Assembly: GCA_963804375.1 (NCBI GenBank)
Contig: CAWDQE010000004.1
Location: 372,001-436,000, forward strand
Source: JANXQG01 sp963804375
GTDB taxonomy: Bacteria > Planctomycetota > Planctomycetia > Pirellulales > Thermoguttaceae
Length of the DNA: 64,000 nucleotides
Reading direction: 5' to 3'
The notes below the pieces were generated by a model. The model saw only the letters and a program-made list of their open reading frames with translations, had not been told where the DNA came from and ran no database searches. Made by a program: the position numbers and the translations under genes. Below, piece after piece: positions 33,877-43,695 of this stretch (the stretch's first letter is position 1; each line of letters begins with the position of its first letter).

Positions 33877-35189
33877 TTCGGTTCCTTCAGGATTCGCTTG
33901 ACTTCGGCCAACGCCGCTTCGGCATCCTTGCGCAACATTTGGGCCTGGTCGCGGTCCTTGGGCTGCATCTGCTTCAAATCGGCTTCGTTGGACAACACCT
34001 GGATGTCCGCTTCGATGGAACCCAGGGTCTTGTCGAGCGCGGCCGGATGGAGCTTCCCGCCCGCCGCCAGTTGCTTCAAGAGCGGCACGCGCAGGCTAAG
34101 TCGCTGCAAACTCTCCTGGCCGGCCGGCAAGTACCCCATGTCGTAACAGGTGACTTGACAGTCGGTAGGCGGGTCGCGATAGATCCGCTTCTGGAGGCGA
34201 TCCGCCTCGGAGAGGAGAAGTTCCGATTCGGCCTTACTCAAAGAGCCTACCGTGGCCATTTCGGCAACCCCACGCTTGGCCGCTTCGAGCCGCGCGTCGA
34301 CCGTTTTGCGCTCGGCAGTCGTACTCCGGCCGCTCTCGGCCAAGGGCACCGCCATCTTCCAGGCATCGACAACGGCCCGCCACCGCTCATCGCTCGCGAG
34401 TTCCGTTGCCTCGGCCTGCAATGCACTCTTTATCTTCTGAACGTAGGACTTCGCCGCCGCGCAGGCTTTTTCTGCCTCCATCCTCTGGCTGGCGGGCAAC
34501 GTGTCGCGAGCCTCCTTCTTCTCGAGAAGTGCGATGTCCTCCTCGATGGTGCCGAGCACTTTGGATACGACCTGTGGCTGGAGCCTCTCGGAACTCGCCA
34601 GCTTCTCTAAGAGCGGTAGCCGGTCCGTCAATCGGCTGAAACTCTCCTGGCAAGGCATGAACTCCATGGGCGCGTAGCAAGTCGCGTTGCGCATTTCGGT
34701 GGGGAGTTTTGCCCGGACGCCCGCCGTCAAGCGGGCAAGCTCTTTCTTCAGCAGCTCCGCCTCCGTGGAGGTCAGGAGGGCCGCGTCTTTCATCTCGTCC
34801 AAGTTGCCTGCGGCGGTGACCAGTTCGCCAAGGATTTGCGCCTTGCCGCGCTCGTCGAACGGATAGTCGCCTCGCTTGCCGGAGCCGATCTCCTCTGCTT
34901 CGCGCCAAACGGCAGTGAGATGGTTCCAGGGCTTTGTCTCTTCGAGACGTTGTCCCGCTGTGGCGGCCAATTTGCTGGACGCTGCTGTGCCGCCGTTGGC
35001 ACCGGGCCCCTGGCCGCAGCCCGAGGTCATTCCCACTGCGCCGAGCAAAGCGAGGCCCGTGGCCACGAGCCTGCGTTTCCACCCGGGTCCGGTCCTGGCG
35101 GCCTTTTGGAGGTCGCGGCCAACGAGGATGAGGACGATCACCAAGACTGATCCGAAGACGGCCAGGACGAGGTAGATGGACCGATACAT
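33873..35189 (-). CDS. membrane-anchored protein with two TCY...QES repeats
   Basis: The 438-residue protein has a hydrophobic segment at residues 4-23, a second at 42-57 ending in a lipobox-like TSGC (C58), and then two homologous helical domains, about 88-260 and 268-436. Each contains a short conserved loop: TCYAPMEFMPCQES at 170-183 and TCYDMGYLPAGQES at 347-360, followed by a similar 'RL..R.PLL..LA' helix and a 'LG.IE.DI..L' helix. The rest is charged alpha-helix. I do not recognise the family. It is coupled by an ATGA overlap to the radical SAM/SPASM gene. The ATG at 35189 has GAAGGA 8 bases upstream, better than the in-frame start at 35237. Confidence 0.75.
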   Translation of the reverse strand: MYRSIYLVLAVFGSVLVIVLILVGRDLQKAARTGPGWKRRLVATGLALLGAVGMTSGCGQGPGANGGTAASSKLAATAGQRLEETKPWNHLTAVWREAEEIGSGKRGDYPFDERGKAQILGELVTAAGNLDEMKDAALLTSTEAELLKKELARLTAGVRAKLPTEMRNATCYAPMEFMPCQESFSRLTDRLPLLEKLASSERLQPQVVSKVLGTIEEDIALLEKKEARDTLPASQRMEAEKACAAAKSYVQKIKSALQAEATELASDERWRAVVDAWKMAVPLAESGRSTTAERKTVDARLEAAKRGVAEMATVGSLSKAESELLLSEADRLQKRIYRDPPTDCQVTCYDMGYLPAGQESLQRLSLRVPLLKQLAAGGKLHPAALDKTLGSIEADIQVLSNEADLKQMQPKDRDQAQMLRKDAEAALAEVKRILKEPK

Positions 35190-36078
35190 AGGCAATTCCT
35201 TCTCAAATGGCCAACGGTACGCGGCGTCTGGCTTCACCCGCGGGTGTACAGCGCAACCCTTTGACGAGCCCGACCACCATGAAGTTCCCTCAAACTTGGT
35301 AAGTGGTTAAGCTATAGGCAGTTTTGTCAGTCACGAATTCTCTATTAGCTCTCCCTCCGGGATCAGTCTCATCATACCACCGATTTTTCGGAACGCCGTC
35401 AGCCCACCTAGCGTGCGGCGGCCACCCCCTCCGCGTCGAAGCAACATGGCCGACCTCAAGAATTCTGAAATCGGTCGGTTTTTCTTGAACGGCAGACGAT
35501 TTGACACGCCCGCCTGAGTTTTCAGCCGAGGCAGCCAATTGGCACGATAAGCACGACGACGCCGTGGCACCATCAGCCGCCGTGGCTACCCAGCAAGCCA
35601 TCCGAGGCTCAGGCGGGCCTGGACGTCGACCTTGCCCGCAACGACGTGATTGGCCGGGGATGCTGGATAGCAGGCTGGAACCGTGATAAGCCCCCGACTG
35701 TCCAGGAAAGCCCACGTCGTGGCTGGTCGCCCCTCCCGGCCCCCCGGTGCCCGCCCCGCTCGGCCCGGCCCGCTCAGGCACCTTTGTTGCGCCCAGGGCC
35801 GGGCGTGATCTGGCCTAAGTCGGGATAATCTCGCAGGATCGGGCTTAATCGTGCGAAATCAGTCGCCACGGCGACCTTCGGCTGCCCAGCCCCTAACTGG
35901 CATCGGCAATCAGTTCCTCTTCTCCCCAGCCATTCCCCTCCGCCGGCGCTGCGTCGGCCCTGTCTGGCCGCCGGCCTCTTCGTGAATCTCGGCGTCGAGC
36001 CGGGTCGCCGAAGCGGAGCGAATTTAATTCCTGGCAGTGCAACACGTGATGCATGTTTCCTCGACAAAGGAGGACTGC
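35190..36078. other. gene-poor stretch upstream of the amidoligase remnant
   Basis: No frame has support. At about 35818-35855 two degenerate 18-bp units (TCGGGATAATCTCGCAGG, then TCGGGCTTAATCGTGCGA) lie in tandem. The AAGGAGG at 36066-36072 belongs to the next gene. Confidence 0.45.
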
Positions 36079-36520
36079 ATGAACGCCCACGACCTGCAAT
36101 ACGGAATCGAAATCGAGACCATCGCCCCCGACACCGCCGTCCGCAACGACGGCCTGCGGATCGGCAGCTACCACCACGGTATCCAAGTGCCGTATCTGCC
36201 CGCCGGCTGGACGGCTGAGAACGACGGCTCGATCAACAACGGCCACGCAGGCCACAAGTGCGAGATCGTCAGTCCGATCCTCAAAGGCCCGGAAGGACTG
36301 GCCCAGGTTGCCGAGGTGGCTCGGATTCTGGAGAGCAAAGGGCATCGCGTCAACGTGAGTTGCGGCGTCCACATCCATGTCGGCTGGCAACCGACCTTCT
36401 CGATCCAGGCCCTGGCCAGGCTGATCATTATCACGGCCTACCTGGAAAAGGGTCTGTACGCCGTCACCGGCACGACGAGCCGCGAGCAGAGCGTCTATTG
36501 CGGCGGCGTGAGGCCCGCTT
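36079..36520 (+). pseudogene. truncated amidoligase-family gene
   Basis: With a strong AAGGAGG site, the frame starts MNAHDLQYGIEIETIAPDT, the conserved N terminus of putative amidoligases (PF12224). It continues with a paired-acid strand, CEIVSPIL, and the metal-site-like CGVHIHVGW. After about residue 145 (REQSVYCGG) the sequence turns into proline/arginine-rich nonsense and runs into the end of the convergent transporter gene. About half of the usual protein is missing. In intact form, ATP-grasp-like amide bond formation on peptides or lipids is expected. Confidence 0.7.
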
Positions 36521-36586
36521 CGAGATCCCGACCGGCTCCCGCAAATTGCCCCGACCCGCAGAAATCGTGCGTCCGCAGGAATGGGG

Positions 36587-36916
36587 TCATCTTGCCCAAA
36601 TGGGGCCGAACTGGATTACCAAGCCTCCGATGATAATGAAAGCCAATCCCACCCAAGTCGAAGGCGGCACTGTCTCCTTGAAAGCTAGCAGACCACAGAG
36701 GACACTGACTAGGGCAAAGAACGCCACATAGACCCCCAACAACTTTGAGAAGTCCCATTTTACCGTATTGACCATCAACCCGTAGAGGGCCAGAACAAGG
36801 CAGCCCGCTGCAATCATGGCCCACCCGCTGCCTCGCAATCCTTTGCGAATCAAGGCGTCCCCGCCGACTTCCAGGATCGCTGCCACAACAAGCGCAAGCC
36901 AGGTCAATAGTGTCAT
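36587..36916 (-). CDS. small four-helix membrane protein, SMR/EamA-like
   Basis: The 109-residue protein has four membrane spans. Features such as AAILEVGGDALIRKGL in helix 1 (with the glutamate in the position of the SMR proton carrier), LYGLMVN in helix 2 and the last helix FIIIGGLVIQFG fit a small multidrug resistance-like half transporter. It would act as a dimer to export a cationic compound. The ATG at 36916 starts the first helix; upstream codons to 36955 are not needed. It is convergent with the truncated amidoligase, whose remains run into its 3' end. Confidence 0.75.
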   Translation of the reverse strand: MTLLTWLALVVAAILEVGGDALIRKGLRGSGWAMIAAGCLVLALYGLMVNTVKWDFSKLLGVYVAFFALVSVLCGLLAFKETVPPSTWVGLAFIIIGGLVIQFGPIWAR

Positions 36917-37031
36917 GTACGTACCGTCTCGTGTCAGGCCGCAGCACTGCGGCAAGCCGGCAGAGGTCTTGCCGAGTTGTGGATGAAAGGGGGCTTCGCG
37001 TTGTTGTGGGGCATAAGGTCAGAAGTCGCCT

Positions 37032-37988
37032 TTACGCGTTGGCATGGACGTGCTCATGCTCGTGGCACTGCTGAACCTCAACCGTAACGTGAACAAGTTC
37101 CTCATGCTCACGGAACAACTCTCGATAAGCCTCTACAGACTTTGGCTCATGTGCGACGACAGAAACGATGGCAGCGAACTTGCCCATGCTAACCTGCCAA
37201 ATGTGGAGATCGCTGACGAGCGCGTCGCCGTCGCTCTCTACCATGCGGCGAATTTCGTCCGGCAAGTCGCATGACTGCGGCGTCCGGTCGAGCAAGATTC
37301 CGCTGGTGTCGCGGAGCAGGCTGTAGGCCCAGGAGAAGACAACAGCGCTGCCCACGAGTCCGACTACCGGATCGAGCCAGGACCAACCGAAGAACCTGCC
37401 GCCGAGCAAAGCGAAGATTGCAGCGAGCGTCGTGAACGCATCGGCGAGGACGTGAAGGTAGGCCGCGCGAAGGTTAAGGTCATGGTGGTCGTCGTGACCG
37501 GGATGGCCGTGCTCATGTTCATGGTGGTGAGGATGGTCAACATTCAGCAGCAATGCACAAACCAAGTTGACCAGCAGCGCGACCGTGGCGATGCCGATAG
37601 CTTCGGTGAATTGAATCGGTAACGGAACAAAGAAACGAAATACGGACTCGCCCGCCATGAGAAACGCAACTACGGAAAGCACGACCGCACTGGCAAAGCC
37701 GCCCAAGGCTCCCAGCTTGCCGGTGCCGAAACTGTAGTGCGGGTCAGTGGCATGGCGGCGTGTAAAGTAGTAGGCGACTGCGGTAATGAGGAAAGCGGAA
37801 ACATGCGTGCCCATGTGCCATCCATCGGCGAGCACAGCCATCGAGTTGCAGACGATGCCCCCAACAATCTCGACGATCATCATCGTGGCGGTGATGCCAA
37901 TAACAATTCGTGTGCGGCGCTCAGCGAGGGCGGAATCGTGGGCGTATCGGTGGATGTGACGCCAGAAATCGGGGTTGGTGTGGTGCAT
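37032..37988 (-). CDS. dmeF: cation diffusion facilitator, DmeF-like
   Basis: The 318-residue protein has six membrane spans. CDF zinc-site residues are seen in ADGWHMGTH (helix 2) and HVLADAFTT (helix 5). A histidine-rich loop (HPHHHEHEHGHPGHDDHHD) lies between helices 4 and 5, and the cytoplasmic tail has SDLHIWQVSMGK and ends HEHEHVHA. The N terminus NPDFWRHIHRYAHD and the helix 2 motif are typical of the DmeF subgroup, which exports Co(II) and Ni(II). It lies upstream of a truncated methyltransferase and the CzcA-type pump on the same strand, making this a metal-tolerance region. Confidence 0.85.
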   Translation of the reverse strand: MHHTNPDFWRHIHRYAHDSALAERRTRIVIGITATMMIVEIVGGIVCNSMAVLADGWHMGTHVSAFLITAVAYYFTRRHATDPHYSFGTGKLGALGGFASAVVLSVVAFLMAGESVFRFFVPLPIQFTEAIGIATVALLVNLVCALLLNVDHPHHHEHEHGHPGHDDHHDLNLRAAYLHVLADAFTTLAAIFALLGGRFFGWSWLDPVVGLVGSAVVFSWAYSLLRDTSGILLDRTPQSCDLPDEIRRMVESDGDALVSDLHIWQVSMGKFAAIVSVVAHEPKSVEAYRELFREHEELVHVTVEVQQCHEHEHVHANA

Positions 37989-38149
37989 AGGACAAATCCT
38001 TGCCTTGGAACATCATTCCCATCTCTGAAAGCATAGAAGAACAGGAGTGCCGGGACAAGCGGGAAGCTGACGGCTCCCGTCCGGCAACCCCGCCAGTATT
38101 GCAAACGATACGATTTAGAAACCCCAAGAACGACAAAGACCTCAGTAAT

Positions 38150-38647
38150 TCAGGGGTGGCGAGGCGTCATGGAAGGAAATCCAAGGCCGACATGATCCTC
38201 GCCGCCGAAGACCGGATGTGCTCCGCCGCACTCTGGCCAAGCTACCGGATACAAAGGGCTCCTGGGCCTGGTTGGAGACCCGCGACAGAGCCTGAAGCCC
38301 TCTTGTTCGGCCCAGTCCCGGCACTGTTCAGGGCGGGGGCGAATCTCCATCGATGGCCCACGCGGCGTCGTTGGATCGTAGTTCCAGTGGATGATTCCCA
38401 AGAGCCCGCCAGGAACCAGGATGCGATGGGACTCGCGCAGCAGTCGTTCCGGTTGCTCGGCATGGAGAATGTTGAAAAGCATCGCGTAGTCCATGCTGGC
38501 CGGTGGAAGCCCAGTGCCCTCGCTGAGGAAATCTCGGAGGTAGATATGCACATTCCGCAATCCTGTGGCTGCCAGCAGTCCGAACATTCCGAATCTCGTC
38601 CAACTTGGGAACATCGTCCAATCCTCCGTCAGGCAATTCGCCTGCAT
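38150..38647 (-). pseudogene. truncated SAM-dependent methyltransferase
   Basis: The frame from about residue 28 reads GLRNVHIYLRDFLSEGTGLP, then DYAMLFNILHAEQPERLLRE, and later LVPGGLLGIIHWNYDPTTP. These are motifs II-VI of a class I methyltransferase. The N-terminal 80 or so residues with the SAM-binding motif I are missing, and after WAEQEGFRL the end looks shifted into another frame. It lies directly 3' of the CzcA-type pump gene in the transcript order and could be read through from it. Confidence 0.6.
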
Positions 38648-38652
38648 CAGAT

Positions 38653-41600
38653 TTAGGCCGACATCGTCTCGGGCACGAGCCGCGAATCCGTGTCGGCATG
38701 ATGAGTACCTCTATTCTTGCTCGACCGCAAGGGGCCGCTGCACACCATGTAGAGAACCCGCAATACGAGCAGGCTCATCACCATCGCGCTGAAGACGCCG
38801 CCGATGACCACCGTGGCCAGCGGCCGCTGTACTTCGGCGCCCATGCCCGTGTTGAAGGCCATTGGGATGAATCCCAGGCTCGCCACGAGGGCCGTCATCA
38901 ATACGGGCCGTAGACGGGTCATGGCGGCTTCTTCGACCGCTTCTTCCAGCGGCCTGCCTTGCTTGCGCAACTGTCGGATATAGGAAACCAGCAGCATGTC
39001 GTCAAGTACAGCTACGCCGGAGAGTGCGACGAACCCGACCGCTGCGGAAATCGAAAAGGGCATGTCCCGCATCCAGAGCGCAAAGATGCCGCCCACCCAG
39101 GCGAACGGCACGCCGGTGAACACGCGAAGCGCGTCGACGACATTTCGGTAGGTGAGGTATAACAGCCCAAAGATCAGCAACAGGGCCAGCGGCACGACGA
39201 TCAAGAGCCGCTGTTGTGCCCGCTGGAGGTGCTCGAACTGCCCGCCCCACTCGACCCGATAACGCCCCGGAGGCATCGGCACGCTCTGCGATACCGTCTG
39301 CCGGGCCTGGGCTACGAAACTCCCGATGTCGCGGCCACGGACATTCACCGCGATGGTGACCCGTCGCTGATACCACTCACGCTTGATCGTGGACGGTCCT
39401 TCTACTGTGGCGACAGTCGCTAGGCGCGAAAGCGGTAGGCGCTCACCCGCAGGAGTCCTCACCAGGATGGCGCCGATAGCTTCAGGGCTCGCCCGCATAT
39501 TCTCAGGCAAGCGAACAACGAGCGGAAAACGCAACTGTCCTTCATGGACTTCCCCCAGATGCTTGCTACCAAGCGACTCCACCAGGTCGAGCACGGTCTT
39601 GGCGGGGATACCATAGCGGGCGATCGCGTCCTGATTGACTCGAATCTGAAGGACGGGTTGCCCGGTGATCTGCTCCGTACTTACGTCGGCTGCCCCTGGA
39701 ATAGATTTCAGCACGCGCTCGATCTCGGCAGCCTTCTTTACCAGAACGTCGAAGTCGTCGCCATAAAGGATTGCTCCCACCTCAGCACGAACCCCAGAGA
39801 CCAGTTCGTTCATTCGCATCTCGATGGGCTGCGTCATGGCAATTCGCTGCCCCGGCAGATCGCGGAGTTCTTTCTGGATCAGAACAGTAAGTTCATCTTG
39901 GGTCCTCGCCCGTTTCCATTGGTCGCGCGGCTTCAGCGTGATGAAGAGGTCGGATAGCTCGACCCCCATGGGGTCCGTCGCCACTTCTGCCGTTCCAATG
40001 CGGCTCCAGGCGTAGAGGATCTCGTCCGGGAACGCCTTCAGAAGGGCCTTCTCCATCTGTGTGTTGTAGCGGACGGTCTCGTCCAGGTCGATTCCGGCCA
40101 GCCGGATGATGTTCACAACAATCGAGCCTTCGGAGAGCTTGGGAATGAACTCCGATCCCAGATTTGGGGCGATCATCCCAAAGGCAACGACCAAGAGCAC
40201 GACCGCCAGTCCAAGCACGGCCAATTTGTAGTGCATCGTGAACCGCAGCACCGGGGCATAAAGTCGCTTCAGCACGCGGATTACCAAGGGGTCGTGCTCG
40301 GCAATCCGTTTGGGAAGCACCAGGCTGGCCAGGACCGGCATAAGCGTCAGCGAAAGAACCATCGAACCTGCCAGGGCGAAGATCACGGTGAGGGCCATCG
40401 GTCGGAACAGCTTTCCTTCCGCCCCCTCCAGGGCCAAGATCGGCAGGTAGACGATCATAATAATCAACTCGCCGAACATCGTTGGCTTGCGGACATCGAC
40501 GGCGGCATCACGAATGGCCTGCAACCGGCTGCGACCGGCTGAGTTCGACTGCGAAAGGCGCCGGACGCAGTTTTCGACCATGACCACGGAACTATCGACA
40601 ATCAGCCCGAAGTCGATGGCGCCAAGGCTCAGCAGACTGGCGGCAATGCCGAAGCGAAGCATCCCGGCAAAGGCGAAGAGCATCGACAAGGGAATAGCGA
40701 GGGCTACAATCAACCCGGCGCGAAGATTCCCCAGGAAGATGAAGAGGATGGCGATGACCAGCAACCCGCCCTCGAACAGGTTCTTCCGCACCGTGTCGAT
40801 AACTTCGTCCACCAGCTCCGTGCGGTCGTAAACGCTCTGGATCGTCATGCCGGGTGGCAAGGTGGTCTTGATCTCATCCAACTTCCGTTTCAGCGCCAAA
40901 GTAACGTCGTGGCTGTTCTCACCCATGAGCATGAACCCCAAGCCCAGCACGGCCTCGCCCCGACCGTGGGCAGTCACGGCTCCCATGCGAATCTCGTGGC
41001 CTGTCTCCACGTCGGCCACGTCGCCGACGTGGATCGGTACGCCGTCCTTGGCTGTGACGACGATCTTCCTGATCTGTTCGAGATTGACGGTGCGGCCCAA
41101 GCCCTGAACGAGCAGCATCTGGGACCCCACGGTAACGCTTCCGCCGCCGACATTGCGATTGTTGTCCTTGACGGCCTCCACCACATGGTCGAAGGTCAGG
41201 CCGTGTTTCACGAGCCGCGCAGGGTCGATGCGTACCTGGTATTGCTTCTCGTAGCCGCCCCAACTGTTGACCTCGGCCACACCGGGGATCGACCGCAGTT
41301 GGGGCTTCACAACCCAATCGTGAACCGTTCTCAGTTCAGTCAGCTTCTTCGTCCGTTCTTCATCGGAGAGCTTCGAGAAATCGTATCCTTGGTAGGTCAG
41401 TACATAATGGAACACTTCGCCCAGGCCCGTCGAAACAGGCCCCATTTGCGGGCGCTGGATACCCTCGGGCAATTCCACTGTGCCGAGACGTTCGGTGACA
41501 AGCTGCCGGGCGAAGTAGATGTCGGTGCCATCTTTGAACGCGACGACCACCTGGGACAGGCCGAACTTCGAGATGGATCGCACCTTGTCCAGTCCCGGTA

Positions 41601-41826
41601 ACCCGCTGATTGCCTGTTCGACCGGGAAGGTAATTTGTCGCTCGATTTCCTCGGGCGAGAGCGCAGAGGCAACGGTATTGACCTGAATCTGCACCGGAGT
41701 TGTATCGGGGAAGGCGTCGATGTCCAGCCGCCCGAGCGAGAAAACGCCCACGACGGCCAACACGAGGGTGCTGACGATGACCCGGACGCGGCGCCGCAGC
41801 GAAAAGTCGATGATCCAATTGAGCAC
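38653..41826 (-). CDS. czcA: heavy-metal RND efflux pump, CzcA/CusA-like
   Basis: The 1,057-residue protein has the 12-span RND layout with two large periplasmic loops. Helix 4 contains IDFGLIVDSSVVMVEN, with the two aspartates and glutamate of the CzcA-type proton relay. The first 40 residues (IDFSLRRRVRVIV, LDIDAFPDTTPVQIQV) are classic for HME-RND pumps. It would drive Zn, Co, Cd or Cu/Ag ions out of the cell with proton import. It starts with GTG and AAGGAG eight bases upstream, ten bases after the adaptor gene. I find no TolC/CzcC-like outer-membrane gene nearby. The start is exact; metal choice is uncertain. Confidence 0.92.
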   Translation of the reverse strand: MLNWIIDFSLRRRVRVIVSTLVLAVVGVFSLGRLDIDAFPDTTPVQIQVNTVASALSPEEIERQITFPVEQAISGLPGLDKVRSISKFGLSQVVVAFKDGTDIYFARQLVTERLGTVELPEGIQRPQMGPVSTGLGEVFHYVLTYQGYDFSKLSDEERTKKLTELRTVHDWVVKPQLRSIPGVAEVNSWGGYEKQYQVRIDPARLVKHGLTFDHVVEAVKDNNRNVGGGSVTVGSQMLLVQGLGRTVNLEQIRKIVVTAKDGVPIHVGDVADVETGHEIRMGAVTAHGRGEAVLGLGFMLMGENSHDVTLALKRKLDEIKTTLPPGMTIQSVYDRTELVDEVIDTVRKNLFEGGLLVIAILFIFLGNLRAGLIVALAIPLSMLFAFAGMLRFGIAASLLSLGAIDFGLIVDSSVVMVENCVRRLSQSNSAGRSRLQAIRDAAVDVRKPTMFGELIIMIVYLPILALEGAEGKLFRPMALTVIFALAGSMVLSLTLMPVLASLVLPKRIAEHDPLVIRVLKRLYAPVLRFTMHYKLAVLGLAVVLLVVAFGMIAPNLGSEFIPKLSEGSIVVNIIRLAGIDLDETVRYNTQMEKALLKAFPDEILYAWSRIGTAEVATDPMGVELSDLFITLKPRDQWKRARTQDELTVLIQKELRDLPGQRIAMTQPIEMRMNELVSGVRAEVGAILYGDDFDVLVKKAAEIERVLKSIPGAADVSTEQITGQPVLQIRVNQDAIARYGIPAKTVLDLVESLGSKHLGEVHEGQLRFPLVVRLPENMRASPEAIGAILVRTPAGERLPLSRLATVATVEGPSTIKREWYQRRVTIAVNVRGRDIGSFVAQARQTVSQSVPMPPGRYRVEWGGQFEHLQRAQQRLLIVVPLALLLIFGLLYLTYRNVVDALRVFTGVPFAWVGGIFALWMRDMPFSISAAVGFVALSGVAVLDDMLLVSYIRQLRKQGRPLEEAVEEAAMTRLRPVLMTALVASLGFIPMAFNTGMGAEVQRPLATVVIGGVFSAMVMSLLVLRVLYMVCSGPLRSSKNRGTHHADTDSRLVPETMSA

Positions 41827-41836
41827 GGTAGACTCC

Positions 41837-43495
41837 TTACTTGCCGCAGCAGCAGCCTTCGCCGAGATTGTTCTTCAGCAGTTCCGCTCGGAGCACGTCA
41901 CTACCCTTGGTGGCAACAACTTCGCCGGGCAACACACCGGCCACGATTTCCGTCAGGCGTCCTGCCCCGGCTCCCAGCCGGACCGTGCGGACGTGGAACA
42001 CCTTGGGGCTATCCTTGCTGTCGAAGTATCCTTTGTCACGCACGAACACGACGTGGCAACAGCCTTCCCAATGGACCGCTTCGCTAGGGACCACAATGGC
42101 CTCGGGCTCTTCACGCAGAATGATCCCTCCGGCACCAAACGTCTCGTTGCGAAGTTGCACTGTCGAGTTGGGCAATTCGGCGCGGACGGTCACCATCCGA
42201 GTCTGCTGGTCGGCAGTTGTGCTGATCCAGACGAGCTTTCCGTTCACCTCTTCCCGACTTCCATCGGGCCGGAAGTGAACTGATTGGCCCAGGACGAGTT
42301 TGTTTGCGTCTTCCGCCGACACGCTCAGCGTCAACCACATCCGACTTGTGTCCGCCACTTGGAACAATACCCGCGAGGCGTCCACCACTTCCCCCGCCAC
42401 GACCTGTCGAGCTACAACACGGCCATCCAACGGTGCCTTTACGGGAAGGAGATTGGCGGTCGTTTCATTCGGGCTGAGACGCTTGGCGACAGACTCTGGC
42501 AGGCCAAGCAGCCGAAGATGTTCCGCCAGTTTCTCTTCTGGCAGCCCCCGCAAATGCTCGACATTCACATTCAGGCCGAGATTCCCGAGTGCTTGCTGTG
42601 CGCTGAGCAAACGAGCGACGGCTTTAGCGGCCTCCGCCTGTGTCTCCTGGATTTTGACATGAGGCACGACACCAGCAGCCGATTCGGCGCGTTTCAGCAA
42701 TTCGCGCTCAAATCGTTCATGCGCCAAGGCTTGAATCAATTCCGTCTTGGCCCGCCCCACCTCCACTGCATCGACGAGAGCTAGAACGTCGCCAGCGCAA
42801 ACTTGGTCTCCCAGGCTCTTCTCGACGCACCAGATCGTTCCCGGCAGACGCGACGAAAGGCTGGCAAAGCGGGTCTGGTCATAAGTGATCTGACCGTTCG
42901 CGGCAATCGACTCGACGATTGGTTGCTGATCCACCAGTGCCACATCCACCCCCGCCTTCTTTATCGCTTCCTGGGAGGCGAATTGGATTCTCCGGCGATA
43001 GTTCTTGCAGATGGGGTTGTTCTCCAACCGAGGAGATGCAGCCAGGGTTCGTGCAGCACGCTGTCGATCTGCCGGGGAGACAATCGGCGTCTGTTTCACT
43101 TGCGCCACGTCCGGGTGGCACAAGGGGCAGTTGGCAACGCCATGCTCCTTGCACCAGCCGTAGTCCTTGCGTCGCGGCAAGAGGTCCGGGCGGCACTCGA
43201 CACATTGCGATTGGGGTACTCCATGCTCCTCGCACCAATCCTCGCGTTCGGCCACGCCGTTGCCGGTAAGTGCCGAGAACTTCGGCAGCTTCCAACCCGA
43301 GTGATGCCCAAACAGACCAACGGTGCCGAGTAGAGCCATGACCAGAAGGGTTGGGAGATGGCCGCGAAGGCGGCCTAGTAATCGGGAACGTCGGTGCGAG
43401 TTTGCAGCTTCCAGCGGTTGCGATGTGCCTATCTGTTGACCGCCGTTGTTGCCTGGTCCGGGAGCAACCGGCTGGTTGACCGTTACATGTGCCAT
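41837..43495 (-). CDS. heavy-metal efflux adaptor (CusB/CzcB-like) with Cys repeats
   Basis: The 552-residue adaptor has one N-terminal membrane span (about residues 45-65). Then come two copies of a small cysteine motif: WCEEHGVPQSQCVECRP and, about 28 residues on, WCKEHGVANCPLCHP. Membrane-fusion barrels follow, with a lipoyl-like half (SSRLPGTIWCVEKSLGDQV), a helical hairpin of coiled coil (about 250-330) and the second half (VKAPLDGRVVARQVVAGEV). The C terminus is CCCGK. The double WCxEHGV motif is known from other planctomycete adaptors and probably binds metal. The ATG at 43495 was chosen; the frame is open to 43606. Confidence 0.85.
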   Translation of the reverse strand: MAHVTVNQPVAPGPGNNGGQQIGTSQPLEAANSHRRSRLLGRLRGHLPTLLVMALLGTVGLFGHHSGWKLPKFSALTGNGVAEREDWCEEHGVPQSQCVECRPDLLPRRKDYGWCKEHGVANCPLCHPDVAQVKQTPIVSPADRQRAARTLAASPRLENNPICKNYRRRIQFASQEAIKKAGVDVALVDQQPIVESIAANGQITYDQTRFASLSSRLPGTIWCVEKSLGDQVCAGDVLALVDAVEVGRAKTELIQALAHERFERELLKRAESAAGVVPHVKIQETQAEAAKAVARLLSAQQALGNLGLNVNVEHLRGLPEEKLAEHLRLLGLPESVAKRLSPNETTANLLPVKAPLDGRVVARQVVAGEVVDASRVLFQVADTSRMWLTLSVSAEDANKLVLGQSVHFRPDGSREEVNGKLVWISTTADQQTRMVTVRAELPNSTVQLRNETFGAGGIILREEPEAIVVPSEAVHWEGCCHVVFVRDKGYFDSKDSPKVFHVRTVRLGAGAGRLTEIVAGVLPGEVVATKGSDVLRAELLKNNLGEGCCCGK

Positions 43496-43695
43496 GACAA
43501 AATCCCTAATGACGACGACTGGATTGTGAGTGTATGCCAAACCTTCGGGCGAGAGACAGCGGTTGACTTCGCTGACTATCTGAAACGTCGAGATGCTCGT
43601 TCCCATGCACGGCAGATCGAACGGCCGGCAGGCTACGGGGACGGTAACGCCCGATCATGCTTGGTAGCCGCTTGAGAAGAGCGGGAACGGCTGAA

